Shown here piece by piece: positions 35,351 to 44,478 of a DNA stretch of 64,000 nt. This stretch comes from Bacilli bacterium. Its GTDB lineage: Bacteria; Bacillota_I; Bacilli_A; RF39; UBA660. Within the stretch, counting starts at the first letter, position 1. Every line of letters begins with the position of its first letter. The translations under genes and the position numbers were made by a program. Under the pieces are notes generated by a model. The model was not told where the DNA came from. It made no database searches and saw only the letters and a list, made by a program, of their open reading frames with translations. Location of the stretch: NCBI GenBank assembly GCA_016302935.1, contig JAEDMO010000001.1, forward strand, positions 1-64,000, written 5' to 3'.

Positions 35351-36112
35351 CTAATTATTTATAATGAAGATAAATCGATCTTTTCCGCTATAATCTTTTT
35401 CTATAATTATTTTAGGGTTATCTAAATATTTGATTGCTAATTCTTCAATTTTTTTTGCTTGGGTATGTCCTATTTCAAATGCTATTAGATAGTTGTTAGG
35501 AAGGTTATTCATAAGATTTTTTATTATTTTATGGTAATAATATATTCCATTTTCTTTTGCATAAAGGGCGATATGAGGCTCGTTATTTTTGACAATATCC
35601 ATGATTTCTTCGCCATAGTCGATATAAGGTGGATTACTTATGATAACATCGTATTTTTTGCTTAGTGGATTTTCCATATTTCCTTCTATAAAATTTATGC
35701 TTACTTTATTTTGATGAGCATTTTTCTTGGCAAGTTCTATTGCTTCTTTACTTATATCTAAGGCATCAACTTCTAATGACGTTAATATTTTTTTTAGAGC
35801 AATAGCAATACAACCTGAGCCAGTTCCCAAATCTATAATGTTTAATTTTTTATTTTTGAAATGTTGATTAATATATTTAATGGTCTTTTCTACTAATAAT
35901 TCGGTTTCAAAACGTGGTATTAGAACATTTTCGTTAACATTAATAATGTTACCATAAAAGTCAACATTGCCAATAATGTACTGGATGGGTTTTCCTTCTT
36001 GTAATTGTTTTATTCCTTGTTGATATGTTTCTTTGCTGTATAGATTATTATTTTTTAAGTATTTAAGATAGTAATTTGCTATGTTGGGGTCTACTTTATT
36101 ATTATAGTTCAT
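35351..36112 (-). CDS. prmC: Peptide chain release factor N5-glutamine methyltransferase
   Basis: 253 residues. An N-terminal helical domain is followed by SAM-binding IIDLGTGSGCIAIALKK and the catalytic NPPY in VIISNPPYIDYGEEI. PrmC methylates the GGQ glutamine of RF1/RF2. Its start lies inside the 3' end of prfA (11-bp overlap) with no strong ribosome site, so it is probably translationally coupled to its own substrate's gene. Confidence 0.96.
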   Translation of the reverse strand: MNYNNKVDPNIANYYLKYLKNNNLYSKETYQQGIKQLQEGKPIQYIIGNVDFYGNIINVNENVLIPRFETELLVEKTIKYINQHFKNKKLNIIDLGTGSGCIAIALKKILTSLEVDALDISKEAIELAKKNAHQNKVSINFIEGNMENPLSKKYDVIISNPPYIDYGEEIMDIVKNNEPHIALYAKENGIYYYHKIIKNLMNNLPNNYLIAFEIGHTQAKKIEELAIKYLDNPKIIIEKDYSGKDRFIFIINN

Positions 36113-37166
36113 TGGTTTTTTCTAATTCCATTTTTTGATTGGCTGTTATTAATTCTTCAATTATGACACCAAGTTCACCATCCATTATGCGATCTAAATT
36201 CATTGAAGTAAAACCAATACGATGGTCGGTAACACGATTTTGGGGATAATTATAGGTTCTAATTTTTTCAGAACGATCACCTGTACCTATTTTTATTCTT
36301 CTTTCGGCATGTTCTTTTTCTTCTTGTTCTCTTAATTTTAAATCATATAATCTGGTTTTTAATATTTTCATTGCTTTTTCTTTGTTTTTAATTTGACTTC
36401 TTTCAGTTTGTGAATATACGATTATTCCGGTTGGAATGTGGGTTAGTCTAACGGCTGAATCGGTTGTGTTTACTCCTTGGCCACCACAGCCAGAACTTCT
36501 AGTTATATCAACTCTAATTTCTGATTCGTCTAATTCAAAATCAAATTCTTCTGCTTCTGGCATTACTAAAACTGTAGCGGTTGATGTATGTACTCTTCCA
36601 CCTGATTCGGTAGCTGGAACTCTTTGAACACGATGGGAACCACTTTCATATTTTAATTTTGAATATGCTCCTGTTCCTTTAATCATAAACTCTATTTGAG
36701 CATACCCTCCCGAATTTCCTTCAACACTATTTAATATATCTATTTTCCACCCAAAATTACTAATGTATTTTTGATACATATCGAATAAATCTCCAGCAAA
36801 GATATTAGCTTCATCTCCACCTGCAGCTCCTCTTATTTCAACAATTACGTTTTTATCATCATTAGGATCTTGTGGTAATAGAAGTATTTCTAATTTATCT
36901 GTTAAACTTTGTTTTTGTTCTTCTAAAGTAATTAATTCTTCCTTAGCAAACTCTCCTAATTCTTTATCTTTTATCATTTCTTTAGCTTCTTCTATATCAT
37001 TTAATACTTTTTTATATTCATTATAGGTATCCACAACATTTTTTAATTTAACTTGCTCTTTGGATAATTCCGCTAATTTTTTTATGTCACTGCTAATGGT
37101 AGGAGAAGATAATTCTTCTGTTATCATATTATATTTTTTTAGAATTAGTTCTAATCGATTTATCAT
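36102..37166 (-). CDS. prfA: Peptide chain release factor 1
   Basis: 354 residues. The peptidyl-hydrolysis motif GGQGVN occurs in RSSGCGGQGVNTTDSAVRL, and the stop-codon anticodon-like tripeptide region is in the preceding domain (SHRVQRVPATESGGRVHTS with downstream P-A-T). RF1 reads UAA and UAG. A 3' overlap with prmC is present. Confidence 0.97.
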   Translation of the reverse strand: MINRLELILKKYNMITEELSSPTISSDIKKLAELSKEQVKLKNVVDTYNEYKKVLNDIEEAKEMIKDKELGEFAKEELITLEEQKQSLTDKLEILLLPQDPNDDKNVIVEIRGAAGGDEANIFAGDLFDMYQKYISNFGWKIDILNSVEGNSGGYAQIEFMIKGTGAYSKLKYESGSHRVQRVPATESGGRVHTSTATVLVMPEAEEFDFELDESEIRVDITRSSGCGGQGVNTTDSAVRLTHIPTGIIVYSQTERSQIKNKEKAMKILKTRLYDLKLREQEEKEHAERRIKIGTGDRSEKIRTYNYPQNRVTDHRIGFTSMNLDRIMDGELGVIIEELITANQKMELEKTNEL

Positions 37167-37232
37167 AATATCAGTCCTTTTCTTTAATAAATTATATTAT
37201 ATATCTTGTTTTCTGTAAAGATAATTTGGTTT

Positions 37233-37260
37233 TAAAAAAAGAAAACTATATTTAGTCTTC
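37233..37260 (-). terminator. Terminator after rpoE
   Basis: Minus-strand GAAGACTA-AATA-TAGTTTTC (one G-U pair) is followed by 7 T. It overlaps the last codons of rpoE. Confidence 0.8.
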
Positions 37261-37695
37261 TAATTCTTCTTCGGCAACTATTGATAAATCAGATAGTTCG
37301 TCTTCTTCAAAATCATCATCGGTTATATCATCATAATTTTCTTCTTCGTCGATATTATCTTCCATTTCTTCCATTTCTATGTCTTCTTCTTTAGTATTTA
37401 CTTCTATTTCTTCGTCTTCATAGATATCGTCAATATCTATTTTTACTTTGTGATTAATTTTTAAATCCCAATTTCCATCTGCTAAGAGAATAAATTCTTT
37501 GGCAGTGGTTAGGCTTTCAAAGAAGTCTGGCATTTTTTCTTTGTATGTTTCTTCATCTAATTCAAGTAATTGACATACTACTTTAAATAAAGAAGCGGTA
37601 TTTAAAGTTGTTTTATTTTCTTTCAAATAAAGTTCTGCTATTTTTGTATAAGATAATTGTTCTATTTCTTCTTTTGTCATTTGGCTTAATTTCAT
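37252..37695 (-). CDS. rpoE: RNA polymerase delta subunit
   Basis: 147 residues. An N-terminal HARE-HTH domain (about 1-75; TASLFKVVCQLLELDEE, KEFILLADGNWDLK) is followed by a long acidic Glu/Asp tail, the signature of Firmicutes delta. Delta displaces nucleic acid from polymerase and speeds recycling. It starts 7 bp after argS and is co-transcribed with it. Confidence 0.94.
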   Translation of the reverse strand: MKLSQMTKEEIEQLSYTKIAELYLKENKTTLNTASLFKVVCQLLELDEETYKEKMPDFFESLTTAKEFILLADGNWDLKINHKVKIDIDDIYEDEEIEVNTKEEDIEMEEMEDNIDEEENYDDITDDDFEEDELSDLSIVAEEELED

Positions 37696-37702
37696 TTTGC
37701 AC

Positions 37703-39325
37703 CTACATTTCCTCTCTTGGTATTATACCTATTAAATCTAAACTTGTGTTTAAGACTATTTTTATTGCTTTTATTAAAGCAAGTTTTTCCTCTGTTTCCT
37801 CAACGTTATCGGTAATTATTTTTTCTTTTGCATAGTATGAATGGAATAGTGTTGCAAGTTCATATACATAATTAGCGATTAAGTGGGGTAGTCTTTTGAC
37901 ACCGGCGTTGATTACGGTATCTTTAAATTCATATAATTTATTCAAAATATTATATGTATTTTCATTATTTAAATATGTGTATTTATCTAATTTGTTTATT
38001 TGATATTTTTTGGCATGTTTTAAAACTTGTGAAATTCTAGCGTTGGCATATTCAATATAGTATATTGGGTTGTCATTATTTTCTTTTGTTGCAATATCTA
38101 AATTGAAATCCATTTGTGTATCTAAAGCTTTGGATACAAAGAAGTATCTAGTAGCATTGATACCTACTTCTTCAATTAAATCGTTTAGAGTGACAGTTTT
38201 ACCGGTCCTTTTACTTAGTTTTAATTCTTCGTTATCTTTTATAAGTCTAACCATTTGAAGTATTTTTATGTCTAAAATGCTACTGTCATAACCTAAAATA
38301 TCGATTCCAGCGTGAATTCTTTTAATATATCCATGGTGATCTGCTCCTAATACATCAATCAATAGATTGTATCCTCTTTCTAGTTTATCACTATGATAGG
38401 CGATATCTGGAAGTAGGTATGTATATGTTCCATCGCTTTTAATTAGAACACGGTCTTTTTCATCACCAAAATCAGTTGTTTTAAGCCATAATGCATTTTC
38501 TGCAATATAGCATTTACCACTATTTTTTAATTTGTTTATGGTTATATCTACTAATCCTTTATCATATATGCTTTGTTCACTTGACCAAACATCAAAATTA
38601 ACACGGTAGGTATCGAGATCTTGTTTTATTTTCTTTAAAAGAATTTCTAGGCCATATTTTTTGAAAAATGCAACATCTTCATTTTGTTTTTGCTCACCAT
38701 ATTGTTCATAGATTTTATTGGCAATATCAATTATTTCTTGTCCGTGGTATCCATCTTCAGGTAATTTAGCTTTAATATTACAGATATTTAGATATCGTAC
38801 TTTAATAGATATACCTAAATTATTCATCTGATTACCGGCATCATTAATATAATATTCACGAGTGACATCGTAGTTAAGAAAGCTTAGTATTCTCGATAAT
38901 GAATCCCCATAGGTAGCTCCTCTAGCGTGGCCAACGTGTAATGTTCCGGTTGGATTAGCACTTACATATTCTATATTTATTTTGGTATTATTACCAATAT
39001 TTGTTTTACCATAATTGTTTTTTTCTTCTAAAATGGTATTGATGTTTTTAAAAAGATAATCTTTATTTAGATTAAAATTAATAAACCCAGGAGGCATGAT
39101 AGTTATAGTTTCTATTAATTCATCGTTTAGCAAATTTTTTAATTTTTCAGCAATGTTCATGGGATTATCTTTTAATTTTTTTGAAAGCACCATGGCAATA
39201 TTTGTAGCATAGTCTCCATGAGTTTTGTTTTTGGGAATCTCTACTATGATATCTATATCTTCGTCAACACCAAGATTTGTAATTGCTTTTTTTAATAAAT
39301 CTTTTAAATTATCTTTAATATTCAT
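37703..39325 (-). CDS. argS: Arginyl-tRNA synthetase
   Basis: 540 residues, class I. The N-terminal Arg-tRNA recognition domain is followed by the HIGH variant in SANPTGTLHVGHARGATYGD (HVGH) and a KMSK-like KLSKRTGKTVTLNDL. The C-terminal DALR anticodon-binding domain ends the protein. It lies between ywiB and rpoE, an arrangement close to Bacillus ywiB-argS. Confidence 0.97.
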   Translation of the reverse strand: MNIKDNLKDLLKKAITNLGVDEDIDIIVEIPKNKTHGDYATNIAMVLSKKLKDNPMNIAEKLKNLLNDELIETITIMPPGFINFNLNKDYLFKNINTILEEKNNYGKTNIGNNTKINIEYVSANPTGTLHVGHARGATYGDSLSRILSFLNYDVTREYYINDAGNQMNNLGISIKVRYLNICNIKAKLPEDGYHGQEIIDIANKIYEQYGEQKQNEDVAFFKKYGLEILLKKIKQDLDTYRVNFDVWSSEQSIYDKGLVDITINKLKNSGKCYIAENALWLKTTDFGDEKDRVLIKSDGTYTYLLPDIAYHSDKLERGYNLLIDVLGADHHGYIKRIHAGIDILGYDSSILDIKILQMVRLIKDNEELKLSKRTGKTVTLNDLIEEVGINATRYFFVSKALDTQMDFNLDIATKENNDNPIYYIEYANARISQVLKHAKKYQINKLDKYTYLNNENTYNILNKLYEFKDTVINAGVKRLPHLIANYVYELATLFHSYYAKEKIITDNVEETEEKLALIKAIKIVLNTSLDLIGIIPREEM

Positions 39326-39329
39326 TACA

Positions 39330-39689
39330 TTACCTCATTTCTATTATAAATTCATAGTCATTATCACTTTCTATTACTTTATAATTAATAATTATTCTGT
39401 CTTCTTCTATTTTTATGCTTTTTGTATTTATATTTATCTCAATATCTAAATCGTTTTCTTTTAAGTGATAGTTAGTGGGAATGGTTTTTCCCTCAGTAAA
39501 ATTAATTATATGAATAAATTCTTCATTTTCTCTTTTAAAAATGATATTATTTTGATTTATTTTTAGTTGTTCTTTGGCATTTTTTGTTATGTAAGATATT
39601 TTGTTTTTGTTAACAATAGCTGTCGTTTCAGAAGTTGTTTTGTTTTTTTCTTTTAAATCGTTAATCGTCGTAATAATTTTTTTTCTCAA
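39330..39689 (-). CDS. ywiB: DUF1934 family protein YwiB
   Basis: 119 residues of mostly beta structure with a calycin-like pattern (ISYITKNAKEQLKINQNNII, FTEGKTIPTNYHLKE, YEFIIEMR). Position directly upstream of argS (4 bp) matches YwiB, as does the length. The function is unknown. Confidence 0.8.
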   Translation of the reverse strand: MRKKIITTINDLKEKNKTTSETTAIVNKNKISYITKNAKEQLKINQNNIIFKRENEEFIHIINFTEGKTIPTNYHLKENDLDIEININTKSIKIEEDRIIINYKVIESDNDYEFIIEMR

Positions 39690-39858
39690 ATTTAATCACC
39701 TAATTATTTAATTATATTTATTAAAAAATTGATAAATATAAATTCGCTATACATTATATCATAACTATATAAAAAATTAAACTTATATTTTAATTTTTTT
39801 TACAAATAATATTACTGAGTAAAAAATCATTTTTTTATAAGGATTTGTGGGTGATATT

Positions 39859-41826
39859 GTGCGTAAAGTAAAATTTTTGTTAAAGGGTTGTTTTTGTTTG
39901 ATAATTTTGTTTATTATTTTTAACTTAGGAATGTTTTTATATTGTTATATTACTCCTAAGATAGATATATATAAATCACAATCTTATTATTTATATGATA
40001 GCGATAGTAATTTGGTTTTTAATAATAATGATGATTGGGTTGCTCTTTCTAAAATTTCTCCTTATTTGGTAGAAGCTACTATTAATACTGAGGATAAGAG
40101 ATTTTTTAAACATTTTGGAATTGATTATATAAGGGTGGCAAAAGCAGTTTTAGTTAATTTAAAATCTTTTTCTATGAAAGAAGGAGCTTCTACAATTACT
40201 CAGCAATATGCGAGAAATTTATTTTTAAATTTTGATAAGACGTGGTCTAGAAAAATGGAAGAGGCTTTATTAGCTTTTGAGATTGAAACACATTATTCTA
40301 AGGAACAAATATTAGAAGGGTATTTAAATACTATTGATTATGGTGGGGTATATGGAATTGAAAATGCTTCTTATTATTATTTTGGAAAGAGTAGTGAATT
40401 TCTTAATCTAGCAGAGTCTGCTTTGCTTTGTGGTATTCCTAAATCTCCTTATTATTATTCTCCTTTGGTAAATTTTGATAGGGCTAAGGAAAGGCAGGAG
40501 CTCATTTTAAAAATGATGCTTAATAATGAAGTAATAACTAAGGAAGAATATGAAGAAGCGATTAATTATGAGTTGGTATTTGAAAAAGCTGATGATAAGA
40601 AAAGTCTTGCTGGCCTTATGTATTTTAAAGATGCGGTGATTAATGAACTTTATAATATTAGTGGTATTCCAAAATCAGTAATTGATACTGGCGGTCTTAA
40701 GGTTTATACAACTTTGGATATTGAGGGGCAAACACAACTTGAGACGGCGATTAGTAATAATATGAAGGAAAATACTGATTTTCAGGTAGCAGGAATTTTA
40801 ATGCAACCTGATAATGGGGCGGTTTTGGCTTTAGTTGGTGGGGTTAATTACAATGAGAGTCAATTTAATAGGGCGATAAATGCTAAAAGGCAGGTTGGTT
40901 CTACGATGAAACCATTTCTTTATTATGCTGCTTTGGAAAATGGTTTTACTGCTTCTTCTTCTTTTATTAGTGAGAAGACTATTTTTACTTTTTCTGGTGA
41001 TAAGACATATGCACCTAAAAATTATAATGATAGGTATCCTAATAAACCTATTTCTATGGCGGCGGCGATTGCATATTCCGATAATATTTATGCTGTTAAG
41101 ACACATTTGTTTTTGGGAGAAGAAGTCTTGGTGGATATGGCAAAAAGAGTGGGTATTTCTAGTAATTTATCTGCTATTCCTAGTTTAGCTTTGGGAAGTG
41201 AAGAAATCAGCCTTATCGATATGGTTAGGGGTTATGCTACTTTTGCAAATGAAGGATATAAAATTAAACCTCATTTTATTACAAAGGTTACCGATAGTAA
41301 AGGTGTTGTTCTTTATGAATTTAATGAGGTTAAAGAAAGCGTTTTAAATAAGAGTATTACTTTTATTTTAAATAATTTATTAACTTCTACTTATGATACT
41401 GGTTTTATTGATTATAATAGTCCTACTTTAGTTAATTTATTGCCAGAGATGACACACAAATATGCGGTTAAAACCGGTTCTAGTGGTAGTGATTATTGGA
41501 TAATTGGGTATAATAAAAATGCGGTTTTAGGAGTGTGGAGTGGGTATGATGATAATAGAGAAGTTAATTTTGACGTTTATAATGAACACAAAAATATTTG
41601 GATTCAAACTATGGAGGGATATCTTGTAGATAAGGATAGAAAAACAGAATGGTATAATATTCCAAGCAATGTTGTTGGAGTTTTAGTTAATCCAATTACC
41701 GGTGAAGTGGCTAATGAAAATTCTAAAAATAGTCGGATATTTTACTATATAAAGGGAACCGAACCTTATTATGATATGGCAGATTTGGATTTAGTATTTA
41801 AAGAAGATAATAAGAAAAAGGAATAA
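39859..41826 (+). CDS. Class A penicillin-binding protein (PBP1A-like)
   Basis: About 655 residues from the GTG at 39859, preceded by GGTGATATT as used by mbl; a GTG 12 bp upstream has a badly spaced site. One N-terminal membrane helix is followed by the GT51 transglycosylase (catalytic Glu in NTEDKRFFKHFGID, then GASTITQQYARN) and the transpeptidase domain with STMKPF (S-x-x-K), SDN and KTGSSG. It polymerises and cross-links peptidoglycan. It is on the plus strand, against its neighbours. Confidence 0.95.
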   Translation: MRKVKFLLKGCFCLIILFIIFNLGMFLYCYITPKIDIYKSQSYYLYDSDSNLVFNNNDDWVALSKISPYLVEATINTEDKRFFKHFGIDYIRVAKAVLVNLKSFSMKEGASTITQQYARNLFLNFDKTWSRKMEEALLAFEIETHYSKEQILEGYLNTIDYGGVYGIENASYYYFGKSSEFLNLAESALLCGIPKSPYYYSPLVNFDRAKERQELILKMMLNNEVITKEEYEEAINYELVFEKADDKKSLAGLMYFKDAVINELYNISGIPKSVIDTGGLKVYTTLDIEGQTQLETAISNNMKENTDFQVAGILMQPDNGAVLALVGGVNYNESQFNRAINAKRQVGSTMKPFLYYAALENGFTASSSFISEKTIFTFSGDKTYAPKNYNDRYPNKPISMAAAIAYSDNIYAVKTHLFLGEEVLVDMAKRVGISSNLSAIPSLALGSEEISLIDMVRGYATFANEGYKIKPHFITKVTDSKGVVLYEFNEVKESVLNKSITFILNNLLTSTYDTGFIDYNSPTLVNLLPEMTHKYAVKTGSSGSDYWIIGYNKNAVLGVWSGYDDNREVNFDVYNEHKNIWIQTMEGYLVDKDRKTEWYNIPSNVVGVLVNPITGEVANENSKNSRIFYYIKGTEPYYDMADLDLVFKEDNKKKE

Positions 41827-41984
41827 AAAATTTCTTTTGGTTGGGTTATAATGATTATGGTTTTTAGTACTGTTTAGAATAGTTATAATTAGAAATATTT
41901 TGACTATAAGGAACGCGATAGCATTAAACTTGAAAAAATATTATTACTATAAATTATGATAAAGTATTGCAAGATTATATAATA

Positions 41985-42012
41985 AAAAACTATCAGAAAA
42001 ATGATAGTTTTT
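41985..42012. terminator. Bidirectional terminator, PBP / HerA-like gene
   Basis: AAAAACTATCA (41985-41995) pairs with TGATAGTTTTT (42002-42012), with a 6-base loop. The 150 bases before it (41827-41984) contain TTATAAT but no frame or structure that I can assign. Confidence 0.8.
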
Positions 42013-42013
42013 G

Positions 42014-43777
42014 TTATTTATTTAATTTATACATCCATTTTTCGTAGATGTTTGCACTGGCACTGCTTGGTTTTGGTGATGGCAGTTCCATTTTGACAAT
42101 CATCGGCAGTTTCATCATTTTGCCAAAGGCTATACATGTTCCTGATTGAAGTGATTTTTGTTTTTCAATAATATCCGAGCTTATATTAGGAACCATTTTT
42201 TCAATGTAATCTAGGTCGGTAGGATGATTTATTTTGAATATTAAGAAGTTAGAACATTGTGATAATACATTTTCTGATAGTTCTGTTGGTCTTTGGGTTA
42301 TTAAATCAATAATAACGCCATATTTTCTACCTTCTTTGGCTATTCTTTCAAAGATATTATATCCCAGTGTTTGAATATCAAAGTCTTTTTGAACATATCT
42401 ATGGGCTTCTTCTAACATGATATGGATAGGGAATGATCCTCTTTCTTGAAGACTTCTAGCAAATTTAAATATTAGTCTTGAATATATTTTTACTAGTGCT
42501 TTGGCCATTCTATCATCAATATCTTCTAAAACGAAGTTAATTATTTGGCATCTTTTGTTTTCTTTTGTTATTATTAATTCATTGAAATATTGATTTAGAG
42601 TAATAAATCTATCATAGGCGAAGAATTTTTTATATGAGCTATTGCATATTGTATGTAGTTTTACTTTTAGTGCTATTGCTTCGGCATAATATTTTTCGTT
42701 TAGTAATAATCCTTCTGAGATTAGAGTGAAGTTTAGAGCTTCTTCTAGGTTATCTAGTGTATAGAATACTGGTTCATATTCTTCATTCCACTTAGTATCT
42801 GGTTCTAAAAATCCTTCTATGTATTGAGTTACTAATAATCTTTCTACGAAATCTCCTTTAGAATCGATGTCAAAGCATTTTCTTAATTTTCTAGTATATC
42901 CTACTCCTTGAATTTCTACATCAAGATTTAGTTCTTTTGTTTTACAGGTAGTTAAGATGTTAAATATTTGGTCTCTTATTCTAGCTGATGTTTGATTGGT
43001 GTATAAAACCGATATTATAGCACTAGAGATTAGATGGTTTTTGTAGCGATGAGAATATTCATCATCCTTAGCAAAAGCACTTACATAAATAAGCATTTTA
43101 TCGATAATATTAATTTGTGAATAATCGGTCACATCTAAGAGATTGGCAAAATCATCAGTTGTAAGATGCCATAGGGGTATTTTGATTAGTGGTGTTTTAC
43201 TTTGATTAGTATTACTTGTAAACATTTTATAGTTAAAATTAGGGTTATATTCACTAATTTTAGAAAAAGCGTTGTCGTATTCGTTTGTTGAATTGAAAAT
43301 AAATATATTAGAGTAAAAGGGAATAATATTTTTTTTGGTAAAGAGATTTTGAACAAGTCTAGAAACTCCAAATGTTTTGCCGGAACCTGTGTTACCAAAT
43401 ATTGCTGTGTGATTGGAAAACATATCGTTTATATCGATATATATTGGAGCGTTTTTATATAGTGGCGATAGGCCTAAAATCATATTGTTATCAGTTTCTG
43501 TACCAATTAGTAGTTTTAGTTCTTCGTCGTTAATTATTCTTATTTGGGAATTCAAAGATGGTTTTCTAATAATTCCACTTAAAAATTTATTGTTTATAAA
43601 TTCACCTAAGAAATTTATTTTTACTTGATTTTGGTCAACTTCACTTATTTCTCCTAATATTTTTTTATCATTATCTTCAAATATTACATAATAATTTAAG
43701 ATATCTTCACTGAACACATTGTTATCTATAATTACTAGAGCATTATTTTTATTGATACTTAAAATTTGTTTAAACAT
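42014..43777 (-). CDS. HerA-like hexameric ATPase (DUF87)
   Basis: 587 residues. An N-terminal HAS-barrel (about 1-115) is followed by Walker A FGNTGSGKTFG (128-135), Walker B MLEEAHRYV, and a sensor/arginine region GRKYGVIIDLITQRPTELS. HerA enzymes translocate DNA and usually work with the NurA nuclease, or with SIR2-like or other effectors in phage defence. None is adjacent: upstream lie the PII and DUF1538 genes, downstream the PBP. It may act alone or with a distant partner. Confidence 0.88.
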   Translation of the reverse strand: MFKQILSINKNNALVIIDNNVFSEDILNYYVIFEDNDKKILGEISEVDQNQVKINFLGEFINNKFLSGIIRKPSLNSQIRIINDEELKLLIGTETDNNMILGLSPLYKNAPIYIDINDMFSNHTAIFGNTGSGKTFGVSRLVQNLFTKKNIIPFYSNIFIFNSTNEYDNAFSKISEYNPNFNYKMFTSNTNQSKTPLIKIPLWHLTTDDFANLLDVTDYSQINIIDKMLIYVSAFAKDDEYSHRYKNHLISSAIISVLYTNQTSARIRDQIFNILTTCKTKELNLDVEIQGVGYTRKLRKCFDIDSKGDFVERLLVTQYIEGFLEPDTKWNEEYEPVFYTLDNLEEALNFTLISEGLLLNEKYYAEAIALKVKLHTICNSSYKKFFAYDRFITLNQYFNELIITKENKRCQIINFVLEDIDDRMAKALVKIYSRLIFKFARSLQERGSFPIHIMLEEAHRYVQKDFDIQTLGYNIFERIAKEGRKYGVIIDLITQRPTELSENVLSQCSNFLIFKINHPTDLDYIEKMVPNISSDIIEKQKSLQSGTCIAFGKMMKLPMIVKMELPSPKPSSASANIYEKWMYKLNK

Positions 43778-43791
43778 TTTTTCACCTCTTT

Positions 43792-44478
43792 TTATATTTT
43801 TTCAAATTTTACAGTTTCTCCAAGTCCTATCGCTTGACTTATAGGAAGAGAAAAGCAAATTCCTTTTCCTTTAGTGTTTAGTCCTGTTGATTCTGTTATG
43901 GCCGCCATAACTTTATTTTTTAGTTTGTTTTCAATAACAATTAGAGTTATATCTTTTTCCGGCTCTATTGAGAACCCTAAAAATCTAACAGCATCTTTAT
44001 TTCCAAGTCCACTTCCTTTTATTAAGGTACCACCGGTTGCACCATTTTTTTTAGCTACATTCATTACTGTTTCACTATAACCTTCTTCGGTAATGGTGAT
44101 TATTAGATGATATGTATTTTGTCTAGCCATTTTTTTGTCCTCCTCAAATACATTGGTTTTTGTATATACATCAGCAAGATATTTTACTGAGCTACTGATT
44201 GGAATTGTGAAACTAATCCCGGTTCCAACTTCTTGCAATGATAAGTTTTTCTTTAGTTGATATAATAGTTCTATTTCTAACTTATTTGGGATTATTGATA
44301 AATAAATCTGTTTTTTTACTTCATTTAGTCCAAAATAATCTAATAAACTGCTTGAGGCTGATCCGTATCCTGGAATTATATAATTGAAGTATAAATTATA
44401 TTTTTTTATAATTTTGGTTATATCTTTTTGTTTGGTTTTGTCTGCTATAATAATTAGTAGTTTAATGTTATCTGGCAT
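43792..44478 (-). CDS. Tandem PII-like regulatory protein
   Basis: About 228 residues from the ATG at 44478, which has GGGGTG upstream; a GTG 9 bp earlier is less likely. Two ferredoxin-like PII domains lie in tandem (about 5-105 and 120-225). Each ends with a similar segment: EVGTGISFTIPIS and GKGICFSLPISQ. A stretch GATGGTLIKGSG is typical of PII-like proteins linked to transporters. The start overlaps the 3' end of the DUF1538 gene, so it probably senses a ligand and gates that membrane protein. Confidence 0.85.
   Translation of the reverse strand: MPDNIKLLIIIADKTKQKDITKIIKKYNLYFNYIIPGYGSASSSLLDYFGLNEVKKQIYLSIIPNKLEIELLYQLKKNLSLQEVGTGISFTIPISSSVKYLADVYTKTNVFEEDKKMARQNTYHLIITITEEGYSETVMNVAKKNGATGGTLIKGSGLGNKDAVRFLGFSIEPEKDITLIVIENKLKNKVMAAITESTGLNTKGKGICFSLPISQAIGLGETVKFEKI

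Noticed and set aside
40831..41188. Frames on both strands within the PBP gene
   Set aside because: They arise from biased codons of the penicillin-binding protein and overlap its transpeptidase motifs.
41827..41984. Possible small RNA between the PBP gene and the HerA-like gene
   Set aside because: Only a TATAAT-like box is visible; no stable fold or conserved motif could be recognised apart from the shared terminator.
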